Below are positions 25,422 to 34,845 of a DNA stretch of 53,215 nucleotides, in pieces. Both the position numbers and the translations under genes were made by a program. Source of the stretch: Lachnospiraceae bacterium. Its GTDB lineage: Bacteria; Bacillota; Clostridia; Lachnospirales; Lachnospiraceae. The stretch is taken from NCBI GenBank assembly GCA_029053015.1, contig JAIDHX010000010.1:1-53215 (forward strand), given 5' to 3'. The notes under the pieces are model-generated. The model searched no databases. It was not told where the DNA came from and saw nothing but the letters and a program-made list of their open reading frames with translations. Numbering within the stretch: the stretch's first letter is position 1; every line of letters starts with the position of its first letter.

Positions 25422-25721
25422 TCAGTGCATGGAATGAAGCTCGTATACTTTTTCTTTATCGCTCGCTATTATTTTCCCACACATATTGCATACACGATTG
25501 TAATGATGCCATTTAATTTCCACAAGGCACAGCGCCAAAATGGGCTTTCCACTCGTTGAGGTTCCTACCTTTATGTAATGTGTATACGTTTCAAAGGTAT
25601 CCTTAACATCTTCTTTCCAATGACTCGAATGCTCACATGCCGTAGTTGCCGCCGCTGCCGTCATCTCCACACTTCCTGCCAAAACTATCACTGCTGCCAA
25701 TAATGCTATTACTTTCTTCAT
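25422..25721 (-). CDS. Small secreted Cys/His protein, 99 aa (tandem copy 2)
   Basis: Signal peptide MKKVIALLAAVIVLAGSVEM, cleaved near TAAAA. The mature part has Cys/His pairs: ACEHSSH, ALCLVEIKWHHY, RVCNMCGK and a C-terminal HSMH, suggesting a metal site or disulfides. A paralogue lies at 27792-28097; the two have nearly identical signal peptides and 5' flanks but diverged mature parts. It precedes the 659-aa lipoprotein gene by 69 bases in the same direction. Confidence 0.75.
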   Translation of the reverse strand: MKKVIALLAAVIVLAGSVEMTAAAATTACEHSSHWKEDVKDTFETYTHYIKVGTSTSGKPILALCLVEIKWHHYNRVCNMCGKIIASDKEKVYELHSMH

Positions 25722-25775
25722 TTCTGTTTCCTCTTACTTTCCCAATGGAATCGCCCCTAATACACATCAAACAGG

Positions 25776-27773
25776 CTACTCCAGCTCCGCAAGGTAAAGC
25801 TTCACCCTGTTTTCTATTACGGCGCTGATTTCCTCTATTGTTTTATCGCCCGTAAAATAAAACTCCGCTTCCTCCTCGATGATGGCAAGAACCTGCTCCG
25901 TCCTGTAGGACGTGGGTTTTGTATTGGCTAGGCATTCCCAGAACTTTTCCTCTATCCCCTCCGGAAGCTCCGGCCTGATAATATAGCTTCCGTCACTTGT
26001 CATCGTATTATTATAATAATCATACAGGTATTCCTCCACGCTCCCTTCCAGCGCCCCCACATGCACCGGCATGGATGACCCCTGCGTCAGCAGCTTCTGG
26101 TTTTCCTCCTCCAAAAGAAACCGGATAAACTGCCATGCACCTTCCTTGTTCCCGGAATCAGTGTTTATGGCGACAGAATCCAGCCACAGCCCGTTTACCA
26201 TGCCCTCTTCCGCTGGGTAGCCTGCCAGCACCATGCCCTGCTTCTCTGCTTCCCGTTCGTTATATACCATGGAAGAAAAGCCATATACATACCCAAATCC
26301 GGCAATCTCCTCCCATCCCATGTTTCTTTCCGTCAGGCCATACTGCCCGCAGACCCGCAGTATCTGTTCCCAGAGTTCCCCGCTGAAATCGCAGGTTTTC
26401 CCTTCCCAGTCCACCATGCCGTAAAAATTATCTGACATTCCGAAAAAATACTCCAACAGATAGACCGGGGTATAATTTATCATTTTGTTGAAAACAGCCT
26501 GTCTGTCATAGCTTTCCATGTTGTCTAAAAGAACTTCTATACCGGTCTGCCCGTTACCGTCCAAAAAAGACTCCCTGATGTACATGCTCCTGACCCGCAT
26601 CGCATATCCGGCGCTGTATATGCCCTCCGCCATGCCCTGGCTCTGAAAGGTTTCCGGATGGTAATCCTCCCTGTTCATTCCCGCCTGTGCCAGATAAGGT
26701 TCCAGGTTTTCCAGCGCTCCTTTTTCTGCAAGCACCTGCATGTCTGACACGGCATCCGCTGCAATCAAATCCGGCCCCTTCCCCGTCGCAATCTCCATAT
26801 TATTGCGCGCCTGAAAATCCCAGCCGTATTCTTCTCCCCTGTCCTCTAAAAAGACATGGTATTCCTTGTTTTCCCTGTTAAACTCTGCCACAAGCTGCTT
26901 TAAGCCGACATCTGCAGATAATACCCTGAAAACCAGCGGGATTTTCCCCATTTCTTCAGGGTCTATTTTCTTTAAACCCACCACATAATAAATACCATCG
27001 CCGCTTTCTATCTGCTCCAGGATGCCGTCCTTCCCCATACCGGCCGCCAGCCAGAACCGGCCGCCCCTCGGGCTGTAGGAAGTGCCGTTCCATTTCATGT
27101 GCCAGCTTTTCTCCCCGCTTTCCATGTCAATGTCATAAGCCCCGGTCCAGTCTACCACAAGGATTTCCCGCTCTGTTCCCGTCCCTATGCCGACGCAGTA
27201 CGGTATCGTGCAGGCGCCCGACAGCGTGCCGCCCTCCACGTCCAGTGTTTTCAATACTGCACCGCCGCCGCTTTCCATGGCAAGGACAATGCTGCCTTCC
27301 CGCGACGCACAGAGGCTTATGATTCTCCCCTCCGGATACAGCGTATTCACTTCGTTTCCGTCCGCATCCAGCACTGTCAGCTTATCAATCTGATAGGCAT
27401 AGAAGTTTTCCCCGTCCATGTACAGATTCCGTCCGGTAAAAGCTGCCGGCACATGCTCAAGGAGCAGTTCCCGCTCCCCCTTATCCTCGTGGTAACACAA
27501 TAACTGCCCTGCGCCGTTTTTCAGGAACCATATCCGTTCCCCTTCAAGGTACTGCGCACCGAGTATGGACTCTCCTGACTGTAAGGAAAAGACAGGTGTT
27601 TCTTCTGTTATTTCAAAATCATACCGTCCCTCGGACGCTATGTTTCCCGCATGATTTCCGCCCTGTCCATTGCTTTCCGTATTTTTTCCCGTTTCCTCAC
27701 TGCCTTTACCGCCGCAGCCTGTGAGCAGCAGGACAACGGACAGGAACAGGCAGAACCATTTTCTTCTTTTCAT
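25776..27773 (-). CDS. Large lipoprotein: propeller-like part plus solute-binding domain, 665 aa
   Basis: AGAGGA precedes ATG 27773. The lipobox is LLTGCGGK. Its arrangement equals the 659-aa paralogue: propeller-like repeats to about 270, then the solute-binding domain (VGLKQLVAEFNRENKEYHVF, ATGKGPDLIAADAVSDMQVL). The C-terminal ~45 residues are nearly identical in the two (YRTEQVLAII, FTGDKTIEEISAVIENRVKL). Together with a small secreted protein each, they form a tandem duplication. No transport partners are in the window, so it may serve as a sensor rather than an importer component. Confidence 0.82.
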   Translation of the reverse strand: MKRRKWFCLFLSVVLLLTGCGGKGSEETGKNTESNGQGGNHAGNIASEGRYDFEITEETPVFSLQSGESILGAQYLEGERIWFLKNGAGQLLCYHEDKGERELLLEHVPAAFTGRNLYMDGENFYAYQIDKLTVLDADGNEVNTLYPEGRIISLCASREGSIVLAMESGGGAVLKTLDVEGGTLSGACTIPYCVGIGTGTEREILVVDWTGAYDIDMESGEKSWHMKWNGTSYSPRGGRFWLAAGMGKDGILEQIESGDGIYYVVGLKKIDPEEMGKIPLVFRVLSADVGLKQLVAEFNRENKEYHVFLEDRGEEYGWDFQARNNMEIATGKGPDLIAADAVSDMQVLAEKGALENLEPYLAQAGMNREDYHPETFQSQGMAEGIYSAGYAMRVRSMYIRESFLDGNGQTGIEVLLDNMESYDRQAVFNKMINYTPVYLLEYFFGMSDNFYGMVDWEGKTCDFSGELWEQILRVCGQYGLTERNMGWEEIAGFGYVYGFSSMVYNEREAEKQGMVLAGYPAEEGMVNGLWLDSVAINTDSGNKEGAWQFIRFLLEEENQKLLTQGSSMPVHVGALEGSVEEYLYDYYNNTMTSDGSYIIRPELPEGIEEKFWECLANTKPTSYRTEQVLAIIEEEAEFYFTGDKTIEEISAVIENRVKLYLAELE

Positions 27774-27791
27774 AACCAGTCCTCTGCTTTG

Positions 27792-28097
27792 TCAGTGATG
27801 CATCGTATGAGACTCCGAAATCTTTTCGGAACCTGTACCTACTTCCGTACCACAAGCGCATATATATTTATAATGCTGCCATGTAATACTTATGGTACAT
27901 GTCGCCAAAATAGGTTCTCCATTTGGCTTATTGGCTACCCACACAGGATGTGTAGAAGTAGTAGAGTATTGATAATCTGCTTTTGGCGTAACATAGTTGT
28001 GCTCACATATAATAGGAGGTAATACGGCCGATGCCGTCATCTCCACACTTCCTGCCAAAACTATCACTGCTGCCAATAATGCTATTACTCTCTTCAT
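27792..28097 (-). CDS. Small secreted Cys/His protein, 101 aa (tandem copy 1)
   Basis: Signal peptide MKRVIALLAAVIVLAGSVEM matches the paralogue at 25422 at all but one residue. The mature protein holds CEHNY, ILATCTISITWQHYKYICAC, then GTEVG, and ends SHTMHH. The C-E-H, T-C and C-x-C groups are shared in position with the paralogue, pointing to a common metal or disulfide fold. It lies 19 bases before the 665-aa lipoprotein gene. Confidence 0.75.
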   Translation of the reverse strand: MKRVIALLAAVIVLAGSVEMTASAVLPPIICEHNYVTPKADYQYSTTSTHPVWVANKPNGEPILATCTISITWQHYKYICACGTEVGTGSEKISESHTMHH

Positions 28098-28134
28098 TTC
28101 TGTTTCCTCTTACTTTCCCAATGAAATCACCCCC

Positions 28135-28995
28135 CTAATAGTCAAACCGCTCCAGCGTAACCGAAGTCAGCACATAACCCGAATCCGTGATATCATAGAG
28201 AAATACAAAACACCAGCCCAGTCCATACTCGCTGTAACCGGAAGCTATCTGCGCCTCATAGCGCAGGGTAACCGTTCCATTTTCCTCTACATACCTCACC
28301 GCCTGACTTTGCAGTGCATCGACTGCCCATGCCGTGCGCCCATATTCCGTGACCTTTCCCGCCTCGTCATAAATCCCCAGTTCCCCGACCAATTCTTGAA
28401 AGGAAGTATGCATTTCCTCCGTCCTGTCAATGCCATACTGCGGCATCTCGATATGTATCCGATAATCGTCCTCGTAAGTCACGGAAAAAGGAATTTCCTG
28501 CAGGGATTCCCAGCCGCGCCACGTCACATCCCCAAGCTCCCGATACCCTCCTTTTCCATCGGAAAGATACACGTCCTGCCGGATTTCCGTGCGGTAAGCC
28601 TCGCCGCGCAGCAGCACATCAAGGATGCCGTCTCCGTTTACATCTATCAGACAAATTTCAGGCGGCTCTGTTCCCTGCGGACTGTAGCCCGCAAAGGAAA
28701 AATCATACGCCTCTCCCTGTATCTGCACTTTTGCCGGTTCGTATCTGCTGTCCGCAAAGAGGGAAATCTGCACACCGTCCGATGTATAAGAAAAGCAAAC
28801 AGTCTCCCCAACCTCCTCTGTTCCATCTATATTTTCCGTATATTCCATCACTTCCATAGAAAGTTCACCAGCCAATGGCATATGCCGCCTTTCCTCATAA
28901 GAGGCACCTTCTTTCTTTGCCGCACAGCCGGATATCGTGACAGCAAAAATAGTGATAGCAAAAATGAATGCGCTGCAGCGCCGCAATGTGTACAT
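28135..28995 (-). CDS. Lipoprotein with calcium-loop-like motif, 286 aa
   Basis: Start ATG 28995 follows AAGAGGA. The lipobox is VTISGCAAK. A DVNGDGILDVLL segment near residue 120 resembles the EF-hand-like calcium loops of FG-GAP/VCBS repeats; the rest is mostly beta. I do not recognise the family. It begins the minus-strand cluster that continues with the two tandem units and probably shares their transcript (37 bases to the next gene). Confidence 0.65.
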   Translation of the reverse strand: MYTLRRCSAFIFAITIFAVTISGCAAKKEGASYEERRHMPLAGELSMEVMEYTENIDGTEEVGETVCFSYTSDGVQISLFADSRYEPAKVQIQGEAYDFSFAGYSPQGTEPPEICLIDVNGDGILDVLLRGEAYRTEIRQDVYLSDGKGGYRELGDVTWRGWESLQEIPFSVTYEDDYRIHIEMPQYGIDRTEEMHTSFQELVGELGIYDEAGKVTEYGRTAWAVDALQSQAVRYVEENGTVTLRYEAQIASGYSEYGLGWCFVFLYDITDSGYVLTSVTLERFDY

Positions 28996-29105
28996 ATAAC
29001 AAATCCTCTTCTTATGGCAATATTGAGACTATTATCCCTTATACAGTATCCCATCCCCCCAAACATGTCACCATAGCGTTTTGCGCAAACCCTTATAACA
29101 TGCAA

Positions 29106-29140
29106 AAATCTCTCTGAAAACAATGTTTTCAGAGAGATTT
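29106..29140 (-). terminator. Terminator of the ABC exporter operon
   Basis: AAATCTCTCTGAAAAC and its exact complement form a 16-bp stem with a 3-base loop, followed on the minus strand by a T-run. It lies 41 bases after the exporter stop. Confidence 0.8.
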
Positions 29141-29180
29141 CTCATGCATCTGTACCTACCGGAATTTCACCTTTTTTCTT

Positions 29181-30980
29181 CTACTCGCTCATCGCAAACT
29201 GGCTGTTATACAGTTCCGCATAGAAGCCGTTCTGTGCAAGCAGTTCTCTGTGATTTCCCTGCTCGATGATATGCCCGTCCTTCATCACCAAAATGATATC
29301 CGCATCCACAATCGTGGAGAGGCGGTGCGCGATGACAAAGCTGGTGCGCCCCTCCATCATTTTGGCAAAGGCCTTTTGAATCCGTATTTCCGTTCTCGTA
29401 TCGATGGAAGAGGTTGCCTCGTCCAAAATCAGCATGGGCGGCAGACAGAGCATAACACGGGTGATGCACAAAAGCTGCCTCTGTCCCTGGGAAAGTCCCT
29501 CCCCGTCCTCGGAGAGAACTGTGTCGTAACCTTCAGGCAATCGCTTGATAAAACTGTGGGAGTGCGCCGCCTTTGCCGCGGCAATCACCTCTTCGTCCGT
29601 GGCATCGGGTTTTCCCATCACAATATTTTCCCGCACGGTTCCCGCCTTCAGCCATGTTTCCTGCAAAACCATGCCGTAATTTTCCCGCAGGCTCTTTCTC
29701 GTAATTTCCCTGATATCGGTGCCGTCCACCGAGATACTGCCGTCGTCCACGTCGTAGAAACGCATAAGCAGATTGATAATCGTAGTCTTGCCGCAGCCGG
29801 TAGGTCCCACAATGGCAACGCGCCTGCCGCTCTCCACATGCAGATTCAAGTCCTCTATCAGCTTTCTGTCCGGCACATAAGAAAATGCCACATGGGAAAG
29901 CTCCACCCTTCCCTCCGCATTTTGCAGCACACGGGCGTCTTCCGGCTCCTCCACCTGGGGCTCCTCTTCAATCAGCGCAAAAATACGCGCCGCACATGCC
30001 AGTGCATTCTGAAATTCTGTAAAAACGCCGGAAATTTCATTAAACGGCTTGGTGTACTGGTTGGCATAACTTAAGAAGCAGGTGAGCGTCCCCACGGAAA
30101 TGCCGCCGACTCCCGTAACCATCCCTCTGATAACGGAAAAGGCTCCCGCCACACAGACGCCCGTGTAAACAAGGCTGTTGACAAATCTTGTTGACGGATT
30201 GGTCAGGGAGGAAAAAAAGGTTGCCTGCAAGGAGTAGCGCCCAAGCCTTTCGTTGATTTCATCGAAACGGGACAGCGCCTTTTCCTCATAGGAAAAAGCC
30301 TGTACCACCTTCTGGTTTCCTATCATTTCATCTATCAGCGCCGTCTGTTCCCCCCTTGTCTCCGACTGCAGCTTAAACATTTTATAGGTTCTTCTCGCAA
30401 TAAACGCAGCCACAAAAAGACTTACCGGCGTGATGCAGACCACCACCAGCGTGATTCCCACATTCTCTCTGAACATAAACAGAAGCGTCCCTAAAATCGT
30501 GATGACGCCTGTGAAAAGCTGTGTAAATCCCATAATCAGACCGTCCGAAAACTGGTCTACATCCGCAATGACGCGGCTCACAATCTCACCGTAAGGGTGT
30601 GCATCCAGATATTTTAAGGGCAGTATCTGAATCCGCTCGAACGCGTCCCGCCTGATGTCGCGTACTACATGATACGCAATTTTATTGTTGCACACACTCA
30701 TGACCCACTGGGACACCGCCGTACACGCAATGACGATTCCCATCTTTTTTAAAATCCCCAAAACAACTGCAAAGTCCACCTGCCCGGGCTCTATGATATA
30801 GTCGATGGCGTCGCCCGTCAGTATCGGAATATACAGGGTCAGCGTTACCGTCACTGCCGCGCACACAATGGAGCAAATCAGGAAAAACCAATATTTTCCG
30901 ATATAATGGAACACTTTTTTCAGGGTCGCAAGCTGTCCTTTTTGTTTTGTACTTTCTGCTTTATCCGTTTTTTTGCCCAT
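29181..30980 (-). CDS. ABC exporter subunit, consensus ATPase site, 599 aa
   Basis: Six membrane helices (residues ~30-320) and a nucleotide-binding domain: Walker A GPTGCGKTT, signature LSQGQRQLL, Walker B MLILDEATSSID with the catalytic Glu present, and HRLST. The start ATG overlaps the stop of the upstream subunit (TAATG), so the two are translated together. Family knowledge: heterodimeric exporters (BmrCD, TM287/288) pair one normal and one degenerate subunit; this is the normal one in Walker B but has an altered signature. Substrates are often drugs or peptides; none can be named here. Confidence 0.9.
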   Translation of the reverse strand: MGKKTDKAESTKQKGQLATLKKVFHYIGKYWFFLICSIVCAAVTVTLTLYIPILTGDAIDYIIEPGQVDFAVVLGILKKMGIVIACTAVSQWVMSVCNNKIAYHVVRDIRRDAFERIQILPLKYLDAHPYGEIVSRVIADVDQFSDGLIMGFTQLFTGVITILGTLLFMFRENVGITLVVVCITPVSLFVAAFIARRTYKMFKLQSETRGEQTALIDEMIGNQKVVQAFSYEEKALSRFDEINERLGRYSLQATFFSSLTNPSTRFVNSLVYTGVCVAGAFSVIRGMVTGVGGISVGTLTCFLSYANQYTKPFNEISGVFTEFQNALACAARIFALIEEEPQVEEPEDARVLQNAEGRVELSHVAFSYVPDRKLIEDLNLHVESGRRVAIVGPTGCGKTTIINLLMRFYDVDDGSISVDGTDIREITRKSLRENYGMVLQETWLKAGTVRENIVMGKPDATDEEVIAAAKAAHSHSFIKRLPEGYDTVLSEDGEGLSQGQRQLLCITRVMLCLPPMLILDEATSSIDTRTEIRIQKAFAKMMEGRTSFVIAHRLSTIVDADIILVMKDGHIIEQGNHRELLAQNGFYAELYNSQFAMSE

Positions 30981-32832
30981 TATGCCGTCACCTCCCCTCT
31001 TTTATCGGGATATTGGGAGTAATAAATCTCCTGATAAACCTCGCAGTTACGAAGCAGCTCCGCATGAGTTCCCATGCCTGCCACCTCGCCGTCGTCCAGC
31101 ACGATGATTTTATCTGCATACAGAATGGACGAAGCGCGCTGGGACACAATAAAGACCACCGGTGCTTTTTTCATACCGTGAATCGCCCGCCTCAGTTTCA
31201 AATCCGTCGCATAGTCCAGCGCCGATGCGCTGTCGTCCAGAATCAGTATCTCCGGCTGCTTTACCAGCGCCCTCGCAATAGTAAGACGCTGTTTTTGTCC
31301 GCCCGAGAGGTTCTTGCCGCCCTGACTGATCTGCGTTTCCAGTCCCTCCGGCTTACTGTCCACAAATTCAGCGGACTGTGAAATTTCCAGAGCCTCACGC
31401 AGCAAGGCGTCTTCTGCCTCCCGCACCTTCTGAATATTTTCTTCGCCCTCCAAAGAATCTGTCAAAACTTCCCTGCCCATCAGCAGATTTTCCCTGATGG
31501 TTCCTTTAAAAAGCACCGCCTTCTGCGGCACCACGCCGATTTTTGCCCGAAGCGCTTTTAAGGAATATTCCGCAACCGGAACACCGTCAATTTTTACACT
31601 TCCCTCTGTCGCCTCATAAAAACGGGGAATCAAATTCACCAGCGAGGACTTTCCGGAGCCCGTGCCGCCGATGATACCGATAGTCTCACCCTTCTTTGCC
31701 GCAAAATGAATATCCGTCAGGCTTTCTGCGCCCGCGCCGGGGTAAGTCAGGGAGACATGGTCAAATTCCACGACGGGAACCTGCTGCCCGCCGTCAATCC
31801 CTTCCCTGCCGTCCCGCAAGGCTTCCTCCACGTTTTCTGCACTTTCACCGGACAAATCCGCCTTGCTGCCGACGGCGCCCTCTGTCAGACCTGCCTCTAT
31901 TTCCAGCACGCTGCCGATTCGGTTGCCGCAGGCAATCGCTTTGTTGACCGTAATAATCAAATTTGCCAGCTTCACCAGCTCCACCAGTATCTGCGACATA
32001 TAGTTGACCAGCGCCATAACCGCGCCCTGCGTCAGGATACCGCTGTCCACCTTGACTGCGCCAATCCACAAAAGCGCTATCGTTGCGCCGTTGACGATAA
32101 TATATGTGACAGGGTTCATAATGGCGGAAATTCTTCCCACAAACATCTGCATGACCGTAAGCTTTTCATTGCCTGCGTCAAACTCTGCTTTTTCTTCCTC
32201 CTCCTTGTGAAAAGCACGGAGTACGCGAACGCCCGTCAGATTGCCTCTTGTAATGCCAAGTACCTTGTCGAGCCCTGCCTGCACTTTTTTATAGAGAGGA
32301 ATGGTTATCAGCATAATGCCGAACACCACCACAGAGAGCAGCGGAATCACAATCACAAATACCAGCGCAGCACCCACATCGATGGTAAATGCCATCACCA
32401 TCGCGCCGAACACGATAAAGGGGGAGCGCAGGAACAGACGCAGCACCATATTGACGCCGTTCTGCACCTGATTGACGTCGCTCGTCATACGGTAATCATG
32501 GACGCGGTTCCCATCTTGTCCATCTGGGAAAAAGACATCTTCTGCATATGGGAAAAAAGAATATGCCGCAGCTTTGTGGCAAACCCCACCGCCGCCTTCG
32601 CGGAAAAATACTGCGCCGTGATGGAACATACCAGCCCGATTACGCCGAGCAGTATCATCACAAAGCACATGCGCCCCACATAGCCTGTATCCCGATTGGC
32701 AATACCGACATCCACAATCAGCTTTACCACAATGGGAATCAGCAGCTCAAAGGAAGCCTCCAGCATCTTAAAAAGCGGCGCAAGCACAGTTTCCTTTTTA
32801 TAATCCTTCAAGTAAACAAGCAGTTTTTTCAT
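30980..32832 (-). pseudogene. ABC exporter subunit with a one-base frameshift
   Basis: ATG 32832 (GAGG upstream) reads an exporter N-terminus to DKMGTASMIT, then hits a stop; from the next frame the protein continues with MTSDVNQVQNGVNMVLR to the end at 30980. One missing C near 32490 (ACCGT where ACCCGT would restore it) explains both. The rest is intact: Walker A GGTGSGKSS, signature LSGGQKQRL, Walker B ILILDDSASALD, where Asp replaces Glu as in degenerate heterodimer sites. Either a recent loss or a sequencing error; the downstream partner gene is unbroken. Confidence 0.88.
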
Positions 32833-32879
32833 GTTAATCCTCATTTCGGAGCGTTTTACGCGAGCATCCTCATTTTTCC

Positions 32880-32908
32880 TTGTCATTTTCTTTCCGCAAT
32901 GCTATAAT
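32880..32908 (+). promoter_or_regulatory. tRNA promoter
   Basis: TTGTCA (32880-32885), 17 bases, TATAAT (32903-32908), nine bases before the tRNA. Confidence 0.7.
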
Positions 32909-32916
32909 TCGGGTAT

Positions 32917-32989
32917 GGGGATATAGCTCAGCTGGGAGAGCGGTGCGTTCGCAACGCACAGGTCACGGGTTCGAGTCCCGCTATCTCCA
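32917..32989 (+). tRNA. tRNA-Ala (CGC)
   Basis: A 73-nt cloverleaf: acceptor GGGGATA with TATCTCC and discriminator A; D-loop AGCTCAGCTGGGAGAGC; anticodon stem GTGCG/CGCAC around TTCGCAA, anticodon CGC (reads GCG, Ala); T-arm GGGTTCGAGTCCC. The CCA end is not encoded. It lies five bases before the stop of the opposing nitroreductase gene. Confidence 0.93.
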
Positions 32990-32993
32990 CTTT

Positions 32994-33521
32994 TTATTTG
33001 ATGTAATACACGTAATTTTCTTTTCTCACGGCAGGCGCTTTCGCCGGTTCTGCGGCATAGCCCAGCGCACAGTGTCCGATTCCCTCGTAATCGCCGCTAA
33101 TCCCAAGCTGCTCTAAGAGTTCCTTTCCGAATTCCGACTCAAACTCTTCTTTTGCCCTGTGAATCCAGATGCCCGCCACGCCAAGGCTCTCCGCAGCGTT
33201 TAACAGATTGCCCATCACAAGACTGCCATCGTACTGATATGTGCCGATTTCCTTATTGGCAAGCACAATCAGGATAACGGGCGCGCCGTAAAACGGATCG
33301 AAGCCCTCCGGCCAGCCGCCGATTTTCCGGTTCTCCTCTGCAATCTTATCCCGAACCTCCTTGTTCGTCACGGCAATGATAAGCGGTGACTGCTTTCCCA
33401 TGCCGGTCGGGGCATAGGTGCCCGCCTTGATAATCGCTTCCAGCGTCTCCTCCGCAATCCCGTCCGATTTAAAATTCCTGCAGCTTCTTCTTGATTCTAA
33501 AACCTTTAATGTCTCGTTCAT
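32994..33521 (-). CDS. Nitroreductase family protein, 175 aa
   Basis: GGAGG precedes ATG 33521. FMN-binding motifs are VLESRRSCRNF at the N-terminus, GTYAPTGMGKQ, and LGVAGIWIHRAKEEF with GHCALGYAAE near the end. Family enzymes reduce nitro compounds, quinones or flavins with NAD(P)H. It lies directly after the aldo/keto reductase gene on the same strand. Confidence 0.87.
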   Translation of the reverse strand: MNETLKVLESRRSCRNFKSDGIAEETLEAIIKAGTYAPTGMGKQSPLIIAVTNKEVRDKIAEENRKIGGWPEGFDPFYGAPVILIVLANKEIGTYQYDGSLVMGNLLNAAESLGVAGIWIHRAKEEFESEFGKELLEQLGISGDYEGIGHCALGYAAEPAKAPAVRKENYVYYIK

Positions 33522-33569
33522 ATCTGTTCTTCCTCCTTCTTTTTACTTTGCATACTTATATTTTCCGAA

Positions 33570-34712
33570 TTACGCGAAAAGCTCCTTTGCCTTGTTCATT
33601 TTTTCCACAATGTCCACTCCGAACGGACAGCGGGTCTCGCAGCCGCCGCAGGCAATACAGTGGGAAGCGTTTTTTTGAAGCGCCTGATAGTGCGCCCTGA
33701 CGGAAGCCGGAACCTCCTCCTGCATAACTGCCAAATCATAGAGCTTGTTTACCATGGCAATGTCGATATCCACGGGGCATGGCTTACAGTGGTTGCAATA
33801 CATGCACTTTTTGCTGTATGCATGATGCGGCGCCGCTGCCAGCACACTGGCGTAATCCTTCTCCTCTTCTTTTGCGGTCTCATAACTTACCGCATCGAGT
33901 ACATGCTGCGGCTCGGAATAGCCCGCCATAATGCTTGCCACCGCCGGTCTTGTCAGCGCATAGTGGATACACTGGATGGGAGTGAGCGCCACGCCGAAGG
34001 GCGACGTCTTTTCCGCAAACAGTCTGCCGCCCGCATATCCCTTCATGACCGTGATTCCCACGTCATGCTGCTCGCACAGCCTGTAAAGCTCCGCTCTTTC
34101 CGGATCCATGCCCATAAGGGCTGCATCGTACTCCTCCGCAAAATAATCGTCAAGATTTTCCGTGGGCGGCATCAAATCGAATGCCGGATTAATCGAAAAC
34201 AGCAGCATCTCAATTTCGCCGGAAAGCACCGCTTTTTTTGCCACCGCCGGATTGTGGGAACTAAGCCCTATATGGCGGATTGTGCCATTCTCCTTTAATG
34301 CGTGCACATACTCCAAAAAGGGACCGCTTACAATCTCGTCCCACTCCTTTTCTGAATCTACATAATGAATCATACCCAAATCAATGTAATCTGTCTGCAA
34401 TCTGGCAAGCAAGTCCTCAAAGGCTTCCTTTACCTTTGCCATTTCGCGGGTCCGCACATACTGTCCGCCCTGCCAGGTGGAGCCGATATGTCCCTGAATA
34501 TACCATCTTTCCCGGGTATCCTTGATACATTCCCCGATTGCGCTTCTCACATTCGGCTCGGACATCCAGCAGTCCAGAATATTAATCCCCTGCTCCTCGC
34601 AGAGCTTGATAATTGCCCTGCATCCTTCCAAATCCTTCCGCTCAAGCCACTCCGCGCCAAGACCAATCTCACTTACCATTAACCCTGTTTTTCCCAATCT
34701 TCTATACTGCAT
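33570..34712 (-). CDS. Aldo/keto reductase with two 4Fe-4S motifs, 380 aa
   Basis: AAGGAG precedes ATG 34712. N-terminal NADPH-dependent aldo/keto reductase barrel (RLGKTGLMVSEIGLGAEWLE, DYIDLGMIHYVDSE, IGLSSHNPAVAKKA), then a C-terminal ferredoxin-like part with CMYCNHCKPCP and CIACGGCETRCPFG. Common in anaerobic Clostridia; the substrate is unknown. Gap to the nitroreductase is 48 bases, probably one transcript of redox enzymes. Confidence 0.9.
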   Translation of the reverse strand: MQYRRLGKTGLMVSEIGLGAEWLERKDLEGCRAIIKLCEEQGINILDCWMSEPNVRSAIGECIKDTRERWYIQGHIGSTWQGGQYVRTREMAKVKEAFEDLLARLQTDYIDLGMIHYVDSEKEWDEIVSGPFLEYVHALKENGTIRHIGLSSHNPAVAKKAVLSGEIEMLLFSINPAFDLMPPTENLDDYFAEEYDAALMGMDPERAELYRLCEQHDVGITVMKGYAGGRLFAEKTSPFGVALTPIQCIHYALTRPAVASIMAGYSEPQHVLDAVSYETAKEEEKDYASVLAAAPHHAYSKKCMYCNHCKPCPVDIDIAMVNKLYDLAVMQEEVPASVRAHYQALQKNASHCIACGGCETRCPFGVDIVEKMNKAKELFA

Positions 34713-34810
34713 AAGCCACTCCTTTTTATGTAAAATTTTCCGCTTTCATTATTATACCAACTTCCCGTCAAAAAACCTATTACTATTTCCAAAAATAATC
34801 AAAAACAAAA

Positions 34811-34845
34811 AAATCGCGGTACAGCCGACGGCTATACCGCGATTT
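34811..34845 (-). terminator. Terminator overlapping the dapF stop
   Basis: AAATCGCGGTA pairs perfectly with TACCGCGATTT, with an inner AGCC/GGCT stem and a GAC loop; a T7 run follows on the minus strand. The dapF TAG (34834-34832) lies inside the hairpin, so termination is tied to the last codon. Confidence 0.9.
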
